A DNA stretch of 45,221 nt from an uncultured Rikenellaceae bacterium (GTDB lineage: Bacteria; Bacteroidota; Bacteroidia; Bacteroidales; Rikenellaceae), in assembly GCA_946486375.1 (NCBI GenBank), contig CAMLTW010000017.1:1-45221 (forward strand), written 5' to 3'. Made by a program: the position numbers and the translations under genes. Shown one piece after another: positions 33,676 through 42,181 of the stretch; the first letter of the stretch is position 1; every line of letters starts with the position of its first letter. The notes beneath the pieces are model-generated. The model ran no database searches. It saw only the letters and a list, made by a program, of their open reading frames with translations, and was not told the DNA's origin.

Positions 33676-34383
33676 TTATTCTTCGCCTCCGGTTTCCGCT
33701 ATGAGCCGTGCGGTCAGTTCGGGCATCCCTATCGCAGCCCGTTTGCGAATCAGTTCGACAGGGTTTCGGATTCCGGAAAGGTTCGGTTCGTTGGGATCCA
33801 CTACGTAAATGGGTACTCCCGGTTTTGCATAGCGCACCAGCGATGCGGCCGGATATACGTTCAGCGAGGTGCCGACCACGATCAGGATATCCGCTCGGGC
33901 GACCCGTTCCGTCGCTTTCTCGAACATGGGGACGCTTTCCCCGAAAAAGACTACGTGAGGTCGCAGCAGGGAACCCTTTTCGCATCGGGCGTCGAGTTTT
34001 TGTTCCCAGCCTTCGATGGGGTAGAGCAGGCTTTCGTCCGCCGTGCTGCGCAGTTTGCGCAACTCTCCGTGCAGATGGATGATGTGCGTGCTTCCGGCCC
34101 GTTCGTGCAGGTCGTCGATGTTCTGCGTCACCACCTCCACGTCGTAATACCTTTCCAGTTCCCGGATCGCTTCGTGCGCCGGGTTGGGCTTTTTTTCGAG
34201 CAGGTTTTTGCGGCGCATGTTGTAGAAATGGATGACCGTTTCGCGGTCGCGCGCCAAAGCTTCGGGGGTGCATACGTCTTCGATGCGGTAGTGTTCCCAC
34301 AGCCCGTCGCTGTCCCGGAAGGTGGAAATGCCGCTGTCGGCGCTCACTCCTGCGCCGGTGAATACTACGATTTTCTTTTTCAT
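33676..34383 (-). CDS. cobB: NAD-dependent protein deacylase, Sir2 family
   Basis: 235 residues. NAD-binding motifs are FTGAGVSADSGISTFRDSDG and TQNIDDLHERAGS, the catalytic His is in HLHGEL, and VVGTSLNVYPAASLV and VDPNEP complete the pocket. A Tyr-x-x-Arg pair occurs in HFYNMRRKNLL, the mark of class III sirtuins such as E. coli CobB and human SIRT5, which remove succinyl and malonyl groups. The zinc-finger cysteines are missing; only one Cys lies between HGEL and the LRPHVVFFGE strand, a trait I recall from Bacteroidetes sirtuins. It appears to be a single gene; the 234 bases after it hold nothing I can identify. Confidence 0.92.
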   Translation of the reverse strand: MKKKIVVFTGAGVSADSGISTFRDSDGLWEHYRIEDVCTPEALARDRETVIHFYNMRRKNLLEKKPNPAHEAIRELERYYDVEVVTQNIDDLHERAGSTHIIHLHGELRKLRSTADESLLYPIEGWEQKLDARCEKGSLLRPHVVFFGESVPMFEKATERVARADILIVVGTSLNVYPAASLVRYAKPGVPIYVVDPNEPNLSGIRNPVELIRKRAAIGMPELTARLIAETGGEE

Positions 34384-34883
34384 GGCTTCACTTGTTGTAA
34401 CCGTGATTTCGTGTTTGAAAGGTAGTGAAAAAATCCGGAGCGAGAGGGTGAGCGGATTCGAAGGAAATATGGAAGAAATGAGCTGTTGGTATAAATAACC
34501 GTCTTTATTATGCGGGGTGTGTTTTTGAAAAAGATATATTTATTTGAAAATACCCCGGTAAAATTCGGTGCGTAATAAAAGATGCGTGCATTTACGGCGA
34601 AGGTATCCCTTTGAAAAGGGATCTTCGTGAAAAAGAAAAAGGCTGTTTTTTACTATTCGTCGGCTCGGAATCCCCGTTCGGGGATGCGGCCTGCGGAACT
34701 TTCCTAATGGTTCGCGCCCCTGCTTCGGGACGGGTCGCCGCGGAAAACATGGATCGGTTCCTGTCCGGTTCCGATGACTGAAACCGGTTCCGGAAGGACG
34801 AGCCCCGTTAAAATAAGGCTGAGGTTTTTCCGTTTATATGATGGCCGTTCCTTATCTTTACGGCATTAAAAACGTTCCGAAAA
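34384..34883. other. Divergent intergenic region rich in small hairpins
   Basis: About 500 bases between the sirtuin (minus) and the PurF-like gene (plus), without a gene. Hairpins seen: ATCCCTTT/AAAGGGAT (34605-34622), ATCCCC-GTTC-GGGGAT (34670-34685) and CCGGTT/AACCGG (34765-34787). A TATCTTTA box at 34853-34860 is the likely -7 of the PurF-like gene, and TACCTTTC on the minus strand at 34417-34424 that of the sirtuin gene; each has one mismatch to the consensus. Confidence 0.45.
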
Positions 34884-36791
34884 ATGAGTGAACTCATCAA
34901 ACACGAATGCGGCATCGCCTTCGTCCGGTTGCTGAAGCCGTTGCAGTATTACGTCGACAAGTACGGAAGCGCGTTTTACGGATTGAACCGGATGCATATC
35001 CTGATGGAGAAACAGCACAACCGGGGGCAGGACGGAGCCGGGCTTGCGACCGTCAAACTGCATCCGGAACCCGGCTGTCCCTATATCGACCGGATGCGTT
35101 CCAACGCTTCGACGCCCATCAAGGATGTGTTCGAACGGATTCATGCCGGCATCGAACGGAAGATAGCCGCCGATTCGACCCTCCCGAACGATGCGGAACG
35201 ATTGAAGCGGGAGACGAAATTTTGCGGCGAGGTCTATCTGGGCCATCTGCGTTACGGCACTTTCGGGAAGAACGACATCGAAAACGTGCATCCCGTGATG
35301 CGGGAAAGCAACTGGATGACCCGGAATCTGGTGCTGGCCGGCAATTTCAACCTGACCAACATCGACGAGTTGTTCGAACGATTGTTGAATCTGGGACAGT
35401 ATCCCACGGCCACGACCGATACGGTCATCATTCTGGAACGGATCGGGCATTTCCTCGACCGGGAGAACGAAGACAAATATCAGTACTTCAAACAAAAAGG
35501 CTACACCAAACGGGAAATCACCGGCCTGCTGGCCGACGGGCTGGACGTGAAGGAAATTCTTTCGCAGGCGGCCCGACGGTGGGACGGCGGCTACGTGATG
35601 GCCGGAGTGCTGGGACATGGGGATGCTTTCGTGATGCGCGACCCCAACGGCATCCGCCCCGCGTTTTATTACCGGGACGACGAAGTGGTGGCGGCAGCTT
35701 CCGAGCGGGCCGTGCTTCAGACCACGTTCAACGTGCCTTACGAGAGCATTGCGGAACTTCCGCCCGCTCATGCACTGATCGTCAAGCATCACGGTGCGGT
35801 TTCGGTGGTTCCCTTCACGGAACCGCGGACGGCGACCCCCTGTTCGTTCGAGCGCATCTATTTTTCGCGCGGGAGCGATCGGGACATCTACCGGGAACGG
35901 AAGGCGCTGGGCCGGAGCCTGATGCCTGCGCTGGTCGGGGCGGTGGACGGGGATATCGAAAACACCGTGTTTTCCTACATTCCCAATACCGCGGAAAGCG
36001 CTTTTTACGGGATAATCGAAGGGCTGGAAGCCCATTGCGACGGCATCCGGGCGGAAAGGATTCTCACGGCGGAAAAGGCCGGAGAACTGAATCGGGAGCG
36101 GCTGGAGGAAATCCTCCGATTCAAGCCTCGTGTGGAAAAGGTGGCCATCAAGGACGTGAAAATGCGGACGTTCATCACGCAGGACGACGAGCGGGACGAT
36201 CTGGTGGGGCACGTTTACGACGTCACTTACGGTTCGGTTCGGCGGGGGATCGACAATCTGGTGGTGATCGACGATTCCATCGTCCGGGGCACCACCCTGC
36301 GGCGGAGCATCGTCCGGATTCTAGACCGGCTGGAACCCAAAAAAATCGTCATTTGTTCTTCGGCTCCCCAGATCCGGTATCCGGACTGTTACGGGATCGA
36401 CATGTCGCGGCTGGGGGAATTCGTGGCTTTTCGGGCGGCGATTGACCTGCTGAAAGAAACGGGTCGGGAAGGGGTGATCGAAGAAGTGTACCGCAAGGCC
36501 AAACATCAGCTGACCCTGCCGAAGGAGGAAGCGGTGAACTGCGTGAAGGAAATCTACGCCCCGTTCACAGACGAGGAAATCTCGGCCCGCATCGCCCGCA
36601 TCGTGACGGCCCCCGATATCCGGTCGAAGGTGGAAGTGGTGTATCAGACGGTGGAAGATTTGCACCGTTCGATTCCGGTCAATAACGGAGACTGGTATTT
36701 TACCGGCAACTATCCCACTCCCGGCGGAAACGTAGTGGCGAACAAGGCTTTCGTGAACTATTACGAAAAGATAGATGCGCGGGCCTACTGA
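34884..36791 (+). CDS. purF: Amidophosphoribosyltransferase-like protein (long PurF type)
   Basis: 635 residues, longer than E. coli PurF (505), a size I recall from Bacteroidales. The N-terminus MSELIKHECGIAFVRLLKPL puts the N-terminal nucleophile Cys at residue 9, so a short propeptide would be removed, as in B. subtilis PurF. The glutaminase domain continues with MEKQHNRGQDGAGLATVKL, VYLGHLRYGT and RDPNGIRPAFYYRDDEVV. The PRPP-binding motif is NLVVIDDSIVRGTTLRRSIV. PurF makes phosphoribosylamine, the first step of purine synthesis. No purine-riboswitch sequence was recognised upstream. Because many Bacteroidales also have a shorter PurF, this long paralogue may have a different job. Confidence 0.88.
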   Translation: MSELIKHECGIAFVRLLKPLQYYVDKYGSAFYGLNRMHILMEKQHNRGQDGAGLATVKLHPEPGCPYIDRMRSNASTPIKDVFERIHAGIERKIAADSTLPNDAERLKRETKFCGEVYLGHLRYGTFGKNDIENVHPVMRESNWMTRNLVLAGNFNLTNIDELFERLLNLGQYPTATTDTVIILERIGHFLDRENEDKYQYFKQKGYTKREITGLLADGLDVKEILSQAARRWDGGYVMAGVLGHGDAFVMRDPNGIRPAFYYRDDEVVAAASERAVLQTTFNVPYESIAELPPAHALIVKHHGAVSVVPFTEPRTATPCSFERIYFSRGSDRDIYRERKALGRSLMPALVGAVDGDIENTVFSYIPNTAESAFYGIIEGLEAHCDGIRAERILTAEKAGELNRERLEEILRFKPRVEKVAIKDVKMRTFITQDDERDDLVGHVYDVTYGSVRRGIDNLVVIDDSIVRGTTLRRSIVRILDRLEPKKIVICSSAPQIRYPDCYGIDMSRLGEFVAFRAAIDLLKETGREGVIEEVYRKAKHQLTLPKEEAVNCVKEIYAPFTDEEISARIARIVTAPDIRSKVEVVYQTVEDLHRSIPVNNGDWYFTGNYPTPGGNVVANKAFVNYYEKIDARAY

Positions 36792-36868
36792 TGACCGACC
36801 GGAGCAGGGGGTGAAAAACCGCTATTTTACGGGATAGGAAAAACGGCCGGGGCCTGTGTTTTTTTTCG

Positions 36869-36876
36869 TACCTTTG
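36869..36876 (+). promoter_or_regulatory. -7 promoter box of MBL/radical SAM operon, with a 5' UTR hairpin
   Basis: TACCTTTG fits TAnnTTTG, 23 bases before ATG 36900. The very short leader holds CCGTTT/AAACGG (36879-36897), a 6-bp hairpin ending two bases before the start codon, which may hide the start site. Confidence 0.65.
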
Positions 36877-36899
36877 AGCCGTTTTATTCCGAAACGGTC

Positions 36900-37676
36900 A
36901 TGACTACGCTCACTTTTCTGGGCACCGGGACTTCGCAGGGCGTGCCGGTGATTTCCTGCGACTGCTATACCTGCGCTTCGCCGGATGCCCGCGACAAACG
37001 TCTGCGTTCCTCCGTGCTGATCGAGCGGGACGGAGTCCGTCTGCTCATCGACTGCGGCCCCGATTTCCGGCAGCAGATGCTCCGCGAAGGCGTGCGGAAA
37101 CTGGACGGAATCCTGTTCACTCACGACCACAAGGATCACATCGCGGGAATAGACGATGTGCGGGCCTTCAACTACACGACCGGAAAGGCGGTGGACATCT
37201 ATGCCGAAAAGTACGTGCAGGAAAGCATCCGCCGGGAGTTCAGTTACGCGTTCACCGAACCCAAATATCCCGGCGTTCCGGAAATCGACCTGCATACCAT
37301 CGATGCGAATCCGTTCGAGGTCGAGGGTATGCGCGTCGTACCTGTCCGCGGCATGCACTACAGGCTTCCGGTGCTGGGTTTCCGGCTGGGGAATCTTTGT
37401 TACATGACCGATATGAATCGTATCGAGGCCGATGAATTGAAAAAACTGGAAGGGCTGGATGTGCTGGTCATCAATGCGCTCCGGAAGGAAAAGCACCTTT
37501 CGCATTTCTGCCTGGCGGAGGCCCTGGACATCATCGATCGGGTGAAGCCGCGCGAGGCCTGGCTCACGCACGTCTCCCACCAGATGGGACGCCATGCCGA
37601 AATCTACACCGAATTGCCGGAAGGAGTGCACTTTGCCTATGACGGTCTGAAACTGCGAATCGAAGATGAGCGATAA
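36900..37676 (+). CDS. MBL-fold metallohydrolase (PhnP-like)
   Basis: 258 residues. The metal-binding motif is FTHDHKDHIAGIDDVRAFN (HxHxDH), with TFLGTGTSQGVPVISCDCYT at the N-terminus and Asp in CYMTDMNR. A His occurs in VRGMHYRLPVLGFR and another in AWLTHVSHQMGRH. The opening with paired Cys (CDCYTC) is usual for the PhnP/phosphodiesterase-like branch of MBL proteins. PhnP cleaves cyclic ribose phosphates; whether this one does is unknown. Its last 11 bases overlap the start of the radical SAM gene, so the two are translationally coupled and may work in one pathway. Confidence 0.9.
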   Translation: MTTLTFLGTGTSQGVPVISCDCYTCASPDARDKRLRSSVLIERDGVRLLIDCGPDFRQQMLREGVRKLDGILFTHDHKDHIAGIDDVRAFNYTTGKAVDIYAEKYVQESIRREFSYAFTEPKYPGVPEIDLHTIDANPFEVEGMRVVPVRGMHYRLPVLGFRLGNLCYMTDMNRIEADELKKLEGLDVLVINALRKEKHLSHFCLAEALDIIDRVKPREAWLTHVSHQMGRHAEIYTELPEGVHFAYDGLKLRIEDER

Positions 37677-39801
37677 TCCGAAAATCCTGCTGGTTACGCC
37701 GCCTCTGCTGCAGCCCAACACGGCTTATCCCGCCACGGCTTACCTGAAGGGATACCTGACCCGGAAGGGATACCGGGCGGAACAGTACGACCTTTCCATC
37801 GAACTGCTGGCGGCCGTTTTCACGCCGGAGTTCCTCGGCCGCATTTTCGCCGGCTACGGGGGCGGAAACGATCCGAATCTGGAGCGGATATGGAGGCTCC
37901 GGAAAAATTATATCAGCACGGTAGCGAGCGTGATGCGGTTCCTGCGGGGGGAGGACGATACGATTGCGAACCTGATTTGCAGCGCCGATTTCCTGCCGCA
38001 AGCGGGGCGATTTGCGCAAATCGAGGATTTGGACGCGGCTTTCGGATCGTTGGGCGCCGTGGACTGCGCGAAATACCTGGCCACTCTCTATCTGGAAGAC
38101 CTGACCGATTTTATCCGGGAAACGGCGGCCCCCCATTTCGGGCTGGCCCGTTACGGGGAGCAGGTGGCTCTTGCGGTGGACGCTTTCGTGGTGCTGCGGA
38201 ACGAACTGGAAAAACCGCTTAACATCGTCGAGGAAAAGATGCTGGAGCTGCTGGAACGGAAACTGGCGGAATCCGCACCGGATGCGGTGGGATTCACGGT
38301 GCCGTTTCCGGGCAGCCTGCTGGCGGCCCTGCGGTGCGGACAGTACATCCGGGAGCATCGTCCGAACATGAAAATCGTGCTGGGCGGCGGGTATCCGACT
38401 ACCGAACTGCGTTCGCTGACGGACAAAAAGATTTTCGATTATGTGGATCATATCGTGCTGGACGACGGAGAAATTCCGCTCGAACGGATTCTGTCCGGAG
38501 AGCCGCCGGTGCGGACTTACACGCGGCAGGGCGGGGCGGTCGTGTGGTCGGGGGACGCGGACGGATGCATTTCCCACCAAGAGCGGGGATGCCCCGATTT
38601 CGGCGGCCTGCCGTGGAGCAAGTATATTTCGCTGGTCGAAACGCTGAATCCGATGCACCGGCTCTGGGGAGACGGAAAGTGGATCAAAATGATGGCGGCG
38701 CACGGATGCTATTGGGCGAAGTGCGCTTTCTGCGATACTTCGCTGGACTATATCCGGCGTTACGATGCGGCGGATGCCGTCACGCTGGTGGACTGGATGG
38801 AAGCGGCGATGAAGGAAACGGGACTGACCGGCTTTCACTTCGTGGACGAGGCTCTGTCGCCGAAGCTGTTGAAAGAGGCGGCGCTGGAAATTCTGCGCCG
38901 GGGATTGAAGGTTTCCTGGTGGGGGAACATCCGTTTCGAAAGCTGCTATACCGGGGATTTGTGTCGGTTGCTGGCCGCTTCGGGATGCATCGCGGTTTCG
39001 GGCGGGGTGGAGGTGGCGTCCGACCGTCTGTTGGCGCTCATGAACAAAGGGGTTTCCCTCGAACAACTGACCCTCGCCCTGCGGAATTTCTATTATGCCG
39101 GGATTCTGGCGCACGCTTACCTGATGTACGGGTTCCCGACCCAGACCCTGCAGGAAACGGTGGATTCGCTGGAGGTGGTCCGGCAGTTGTTCCGGGCGGA
39201 ACTGATCGGTTCGGCTTTCTGGCACCGGTACGCCATGACGGTGCATTCGCCCTCGGGCCGGGAACCGGAAAAGTACGGGGTGCGGGTCAAGAATCCGACG
39301 CCCCGGCTGTTCGCCAACAACGAAATCGCTTTCACGGAGGAACGGAATTACAGCCTGGATCGGGTCGGGGAGGGTTTGCGGCTGGCGATATACAACTACA
39401 TGCGCGGGGAAGGGCTGGACAGGCCCGCCCAAAAGTGGTTCGAAGGGAAGGTTCCCGCTACGCAGGTGGAGGAAACCTTTGTGACCGACCAGCTCATCAA
39501 GCCGGATGCCTGCCGGATCTACGACGACAACGCCCGGCTGGTATGGATCGGGCCCGAACCCGTCCGGACGGAAGAAGGTCTCCTGCTGTATGCGAATTCC
39601 GGAGAGAAAGCGGTTCGGTTGGAACCGGCGCAGGCGGATTTCCTGATGCAGGTCATCGAGCGGGCGGGCGCTTTGGAAAATGTGCTGCGGTTTGCCGAAG
39701 TGAAGGAACTTTACGGTCGGTACAGCGAAGAACCATTTTCGTTTTTCTACCATTCCAAAAAGTGGGACAGGCTGCGGGAATACGGCCTGTTGCAGATTTA
39801 G
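37666..39801 (+). CDS. B12-binding domain radical SAM protein
   Basis: 711 residues. The N-terminal part begins NPKILLVTPPLLQPNTAYPA and contains the cobalamin-domain-like segment PDAVGFTVPFPGSLLAALRC and VLGGGYPTTEL. The radical SAM core has MAAHGCYWAKCAFCDTSLDY, a CX4CX2C cluster-binding motif, one residue longer than the classic CX3CX2C. Later core motifs are TGFHFVDEALSP, WWGNIRFE and SGGVEVASDRLLALMNKGVS. The substrate is unknown; such proteins do methylations or ring rearrangements. It overlaps the MBL gene by 11 bases. The C-terminal 200 residues match nothing I recognise. Confidence 0.88.
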   Translation: MSDNPKILLVTPPLLQPNTAYPATAYLKGYLTRKGYRAEQYDLSIELLAAVFTPEFLGRIFAGYGGGNDPNLERIWRLRKNYISTVASVMRFLRGEDDTIANLICSADFLPQAGRFAQIEDLDAAFGSLGAVDCAKYLATLYLEDLTDFIRETAAPHFGLARYGEQVALAVDAFVVLRNELEKPLNIVEEKMLELLERKLAESAPDAVGFTVPFPGSLLAALRCGQYIREHRPNMKIVLGGGYPTTELRSLTDKKIFDYVDHIVLDDGEIPLERILSGEPPVRTYTRQGGAVVWSGDADGCISHQERGCPDFGGLPWSKYISLVETLNPMHRLWGDGKWIKMMAAHGCYWAKCAFCDTSLDYIRRYDAADAVTLVDWMEAAMKETGLTGFHFVDEALSPKLLKEAALEILRRGLKVSWWGNIRFESCYTGDLCRLLAASGCIAVSGGVEVASDRLLALMNKGVSLEQLTLALRNFYYAGILAHAYLMYGFPTQTLQETVDSLEVVRQLFRAELIGSAFWHRYAMTVHSPSGREPEKYGVRVKNPTPRLFANNEIAFTEERNYSLDRVGEGLRLAIYNYMRGEGLDRPAQKWFEGKVPATQVEETFVTDQLIKPDACRIYDDNARLVWIGPEPVRTEEGLLLYANSGEKAVRLEPAQADFLMQVIERAGALENVLRFAEVKELYGRYSEEPFSFFYHSKKWDRLREYGLLQI

Positions 39802-39892
39802 CGCGCCCGGTGGCCTAAATTGGCTTTTTATTTGTTATTTTTAATGCCGTGCATCCTCGCGGGCTTTTTCCGGGGGAGGGAAGCGGGAATCT

Positions 39893-40870
39893 ATGGTCGA
39901 TGTCGATACACTGAAAATAAAGGTACAGCGAATTATCGCTTCGGTTTCGCTCGTTTTGCTGGTCGGAAAGTTCCTGGCTTTCTGGCTGACCAATTCGGTC
40001 GGAATCCTCACCGATGCGATGGAGAGCATCGTGAACGTGGTGGCCGGATTCGTCAGTCTGTACAGTTTGCATCAGGCGGCCAAACCCAAAGATGAAGCCC
40101 ATCCTTTCGGACACGGAAAGGTCGAGCTGATCTCCGCTTCGCTGGAAGGGATACTGATCCTGATCGCCGGGCTGATGATCATCTACGAAGGGGTGCGGCG
40201 GCTGTTCCATCCGGCGCTGGTGGAAAAACTCGACATCGGGATCGTCATCATCGCTCTGGCCGGGGTCGTGAACTGGGTGATGGGGTGGTATAGCGTCCGG
40301 CTGGGAAAACGCTACGATTCCATCGCGCTGGTGGCAGGGGGAAAACATTTGCAGTCCGATACCTATTCGACGATCGGTCTGGTGGCCGGGCTGATCCTGC
40401 TCTACGTAACGAAAATCGGCTGGATCGACAGCGCGCTGGCGTTGATTTTCGGTACGATCATCGTCCTGACGGGGATCGGCATCCTGAAAAAGACCATCGC
40501 CAACCTGATGGACAAAGCCGACCGCAACACCCTGCAGACCGTGCTCGATACGGTTTCGCGCCATCGCCGGCCCGATTGGATAAACATCCACAATACCAAG
40601 ATCATCAAGTACGGCAGCCATTATTACGTGGACTGCGACCTGACCCTGCCGTGGTATTACTCCGTCCGGCAGGCGCATGTCTCCTACAACCAGCTCAAGG
40701 CTGCCATTGCGGAGGAATTCGCGAACCGGGTGCTGTTTTCCGTGCATGTCGATCCGTGCGACTACTGCTGCTGTTCGCACTGCGGAGTGGAAAACTGCCC
40801 TTACCGGAAGGCTCCTTTCGTATCGCGCCTCCCGCTGACAATGGAGGAGCTGACCCAGAGCGACGAATAA
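39893..40870 (+). CDS. Cation diffusion facilitator family transporter
   Basis: 325 residues with six hydrophobic segments. Metal-site residues typical of CDF exporters are in GILTDAMESIVNVVAGFVSL (TM2) and GGKHLQSDTYSTIGLVAGLI (TM5, HxxxD), with HPFGHGKVE in the cytosolic loop. The C-terminal cytoplasmic domain ends with a cysteine-rich tail, DPCDYCCCSHCGVENCPYRK (six Cys), which could sense or bind Zn or another soft metal. CDF proteins export Zn(II), Fe(II), Mn(II) or similar using the proton gradient. The metal is not decided by sequence. The gene appears to be a single unit, converging with galM. Confidence 0.92.
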   Translation: MVDVDTLKIKVQRIIASVSLVLLVGKFLAFWLTNSVGILTDAMESIVNVVAGFVSLYSLHQAAKPKDEAHPFGHGKVELISASLEGILILIAGLMIIYEGVRRLFHPALVEKLDIGIVIIALAGVVNWVMGWYSVRLGKRYDSIALVAGGKHLQSDTYSTIGLVAGLILLYVTKIGWIDSALALIFGTIIVLTGIGILKKTIANLMDKADRNTLQTVLDTVSRHRRPDWINIHNTKIIKYGSHYYVDCDLTLPWYYSVRQAHVSYNQLKAAIAEEFANRVLFSVHVDPCDYCCCSHCGVENCPYRKAPFVSRLPLTMEELTQSDE

Positions 40871-40913
40871 CGGTTCCCTTCTCTTCCTTTCATGCCGATG
40901 AACGGCCGGAGAA

Positions 40914-42044
40914 TCAGACGGTTCCGAATCGGTAGATACAGCTTTGGCGGTAGGTCTCTCCCGGACGCAACACCGGGGAGGGGAAATTGTCGTGGTTCGG
41001 GCTGTCGGGGAAATGCATGGTTTCGAGGCAAAGTCCGCCCCGCTTTCCATATACCTGACCCCGTTTTCCCGGCAGGCCGTTCAGCTTATTTCCCGTGTAA
41101 AGCTGCATGCCCGGCTGGTCGGTCGCTACTTCCAGCACGATCCCGCTGACCGAATCCGTGACCGTGGCCACCGGCGTCAAAGCCCCGTTGTCGATGTTCA
41201 GTACATAGCAGTGGTCGTAGCCTTCCCCGATCGTCAGCGGTTCGAAGTCATCGTCGATGCGGGCTCCGATCTTCCGCGGGGCGCGGAAGTCCATCGGCGT
41301 ACCGGTCACCGAAGCGATTTCCCCGGTGGGCACGTTTCCCGCTTTCACCGGCAGGTAATAGTCCGCGTCGATTTCCAGGTCGTAGCCGAGCACGTCATCC
41401 GCGCCGCCCCGGAGGTTGAAAAAACAATGGTTCGTCAGGCTGACGACCGTCGGTTTGTCGGTCGTGGCCGTGTAGTCGATCCGCAGGGCGTTATCTTCGG
41501 TAAGGGTGTAAACGACCGTGACATCGACATTGCCCGGAAAGCCCGCCTCTCCGTCGGGCGAACGGTATTTCAGTTCGAGCGCCTGTTCTCCTTTCTCGTT
41601 GGTAAACGGTCGGGGCACGAAAAGGGCCCGGTTGAAATCGGTGATGCCTCCGGGGGCGATTTGTGCGTCGGGATTTCCCGCCAGCAGGTATTCCGTACCG
41701 TCCAGCGTGAATTTCCGGTCGTCGATGCGGTTGGCGAAACGGCCTACCACGGCTCCGTGGTTTCCCGCCTTGTCGCTCAGGTATTCGGCAACGGTGCCGA
41801 ATCCGAGCACGACGTCCCGAAGCTCGCCTTTTCGGTCGGGCACCCAAAGCGCGGCGACCCGCCCTCCGTAGTTGGTGATCTGGGCGGTCATGCCGTTGGA
41901 ATTGGTCAGGTTGTACAGGGCGATCTGCTGCCCGTTTACGGTCGTGTCGAAATCCTGGGCGGAAAGGAACGTCGTGGCGGACCGATGATCGCAGGAAATC
42001 GTTGCCAATGCAACGACGAGCAGGGTTAGTATGTTGTTTCTCAT
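40914..42044 (-). CDS. galM: Aldose 1-epimerase (mutarotase), lipoprotein
   Basis: 376 residues. A lipoprotein signal (MRNNILTLLVVALATISC) anchors it, as for Bacteroides surface or periplasmic mutarotases. Catalytic residues are His in VVSLTNHCFFNLRGGAD and GEGYDHCYVLN and Glu in GGLCLETMHFPDSPNH. The substrate loop normally GGxxGFDKxxW reads GGITDFNRALF here, so sugar choice may differ from glucose/galactose. Mutarotases equilibrate alpha and beta sugars before uptake or metabolism. A TAACTTAG box lies at 42081-42088 on the minus strand. The gene diverges from rarA and is not linked to the sugar locus by operon. Confidence 0.9.
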   Translation of the reverse strand: MRNNILTLLVVALATISCDHRSATTFLSAQDFDTTVNGQQIALYNLTNSNGMTAQITNYGGRVAALWVPDRKGELRDVVLGFGTVAEYLSDKAGNHGAVVGRFANRIDDRKFTLDGTEYLLAGNPDAQIAPGGITDFNRALFVPRPFTNEKGEQALELKYRSPDGEAGFPGNVDVTVVYTLTEDNALRIDYTATTDKPTVVSLTNHCFFNLRGGADDVLGYDLEIDADYYLPVKAGNVPTGEIASVTGTPMDFRAPRKIGARIDDDFEPLTIGEGYDHCYVLNIDNGALTPVATVTDSVSGIVLEVATDQPGMQLYTGNKLNGLPGKRGQVYGKRGGLCLETMHFPDSPNHDNFPSPVLRPGETYRQSCIYRFGTV

Positions 42045-42152
42045 GACGTTATAATGGTTTGCGCTTCGATTCCCGATATGCTAAGTTAGCCTTTTTCGGC
42101 ACCTTCGGAAATTTTTGGCATTAAATTTTCCGCAGGGCAGGTAAAAAGGTTG

Positions 42153-42160
42153 TACCTTTG
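42153..42160 (+). promoter_or_regulatory. -7 promoter box of rarA
   Basis: TACCTTTG fits TAnnTTTG and lies 22 bases before ATG 42182. An in-frame TTG at 42158 is part of this box and so cannot be the translation start. Confidence 0.65.
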
Positions 42161-42181
42161 TCTGTACGCACGGAAAATCTT

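Noticed and set aside
34605-34685. Possible purine riboswitch before the PurF-like gene
   Set aside because: The hairpins lack the conserved three-way junction and loop sequences of known purine or PRPP riboswitches.
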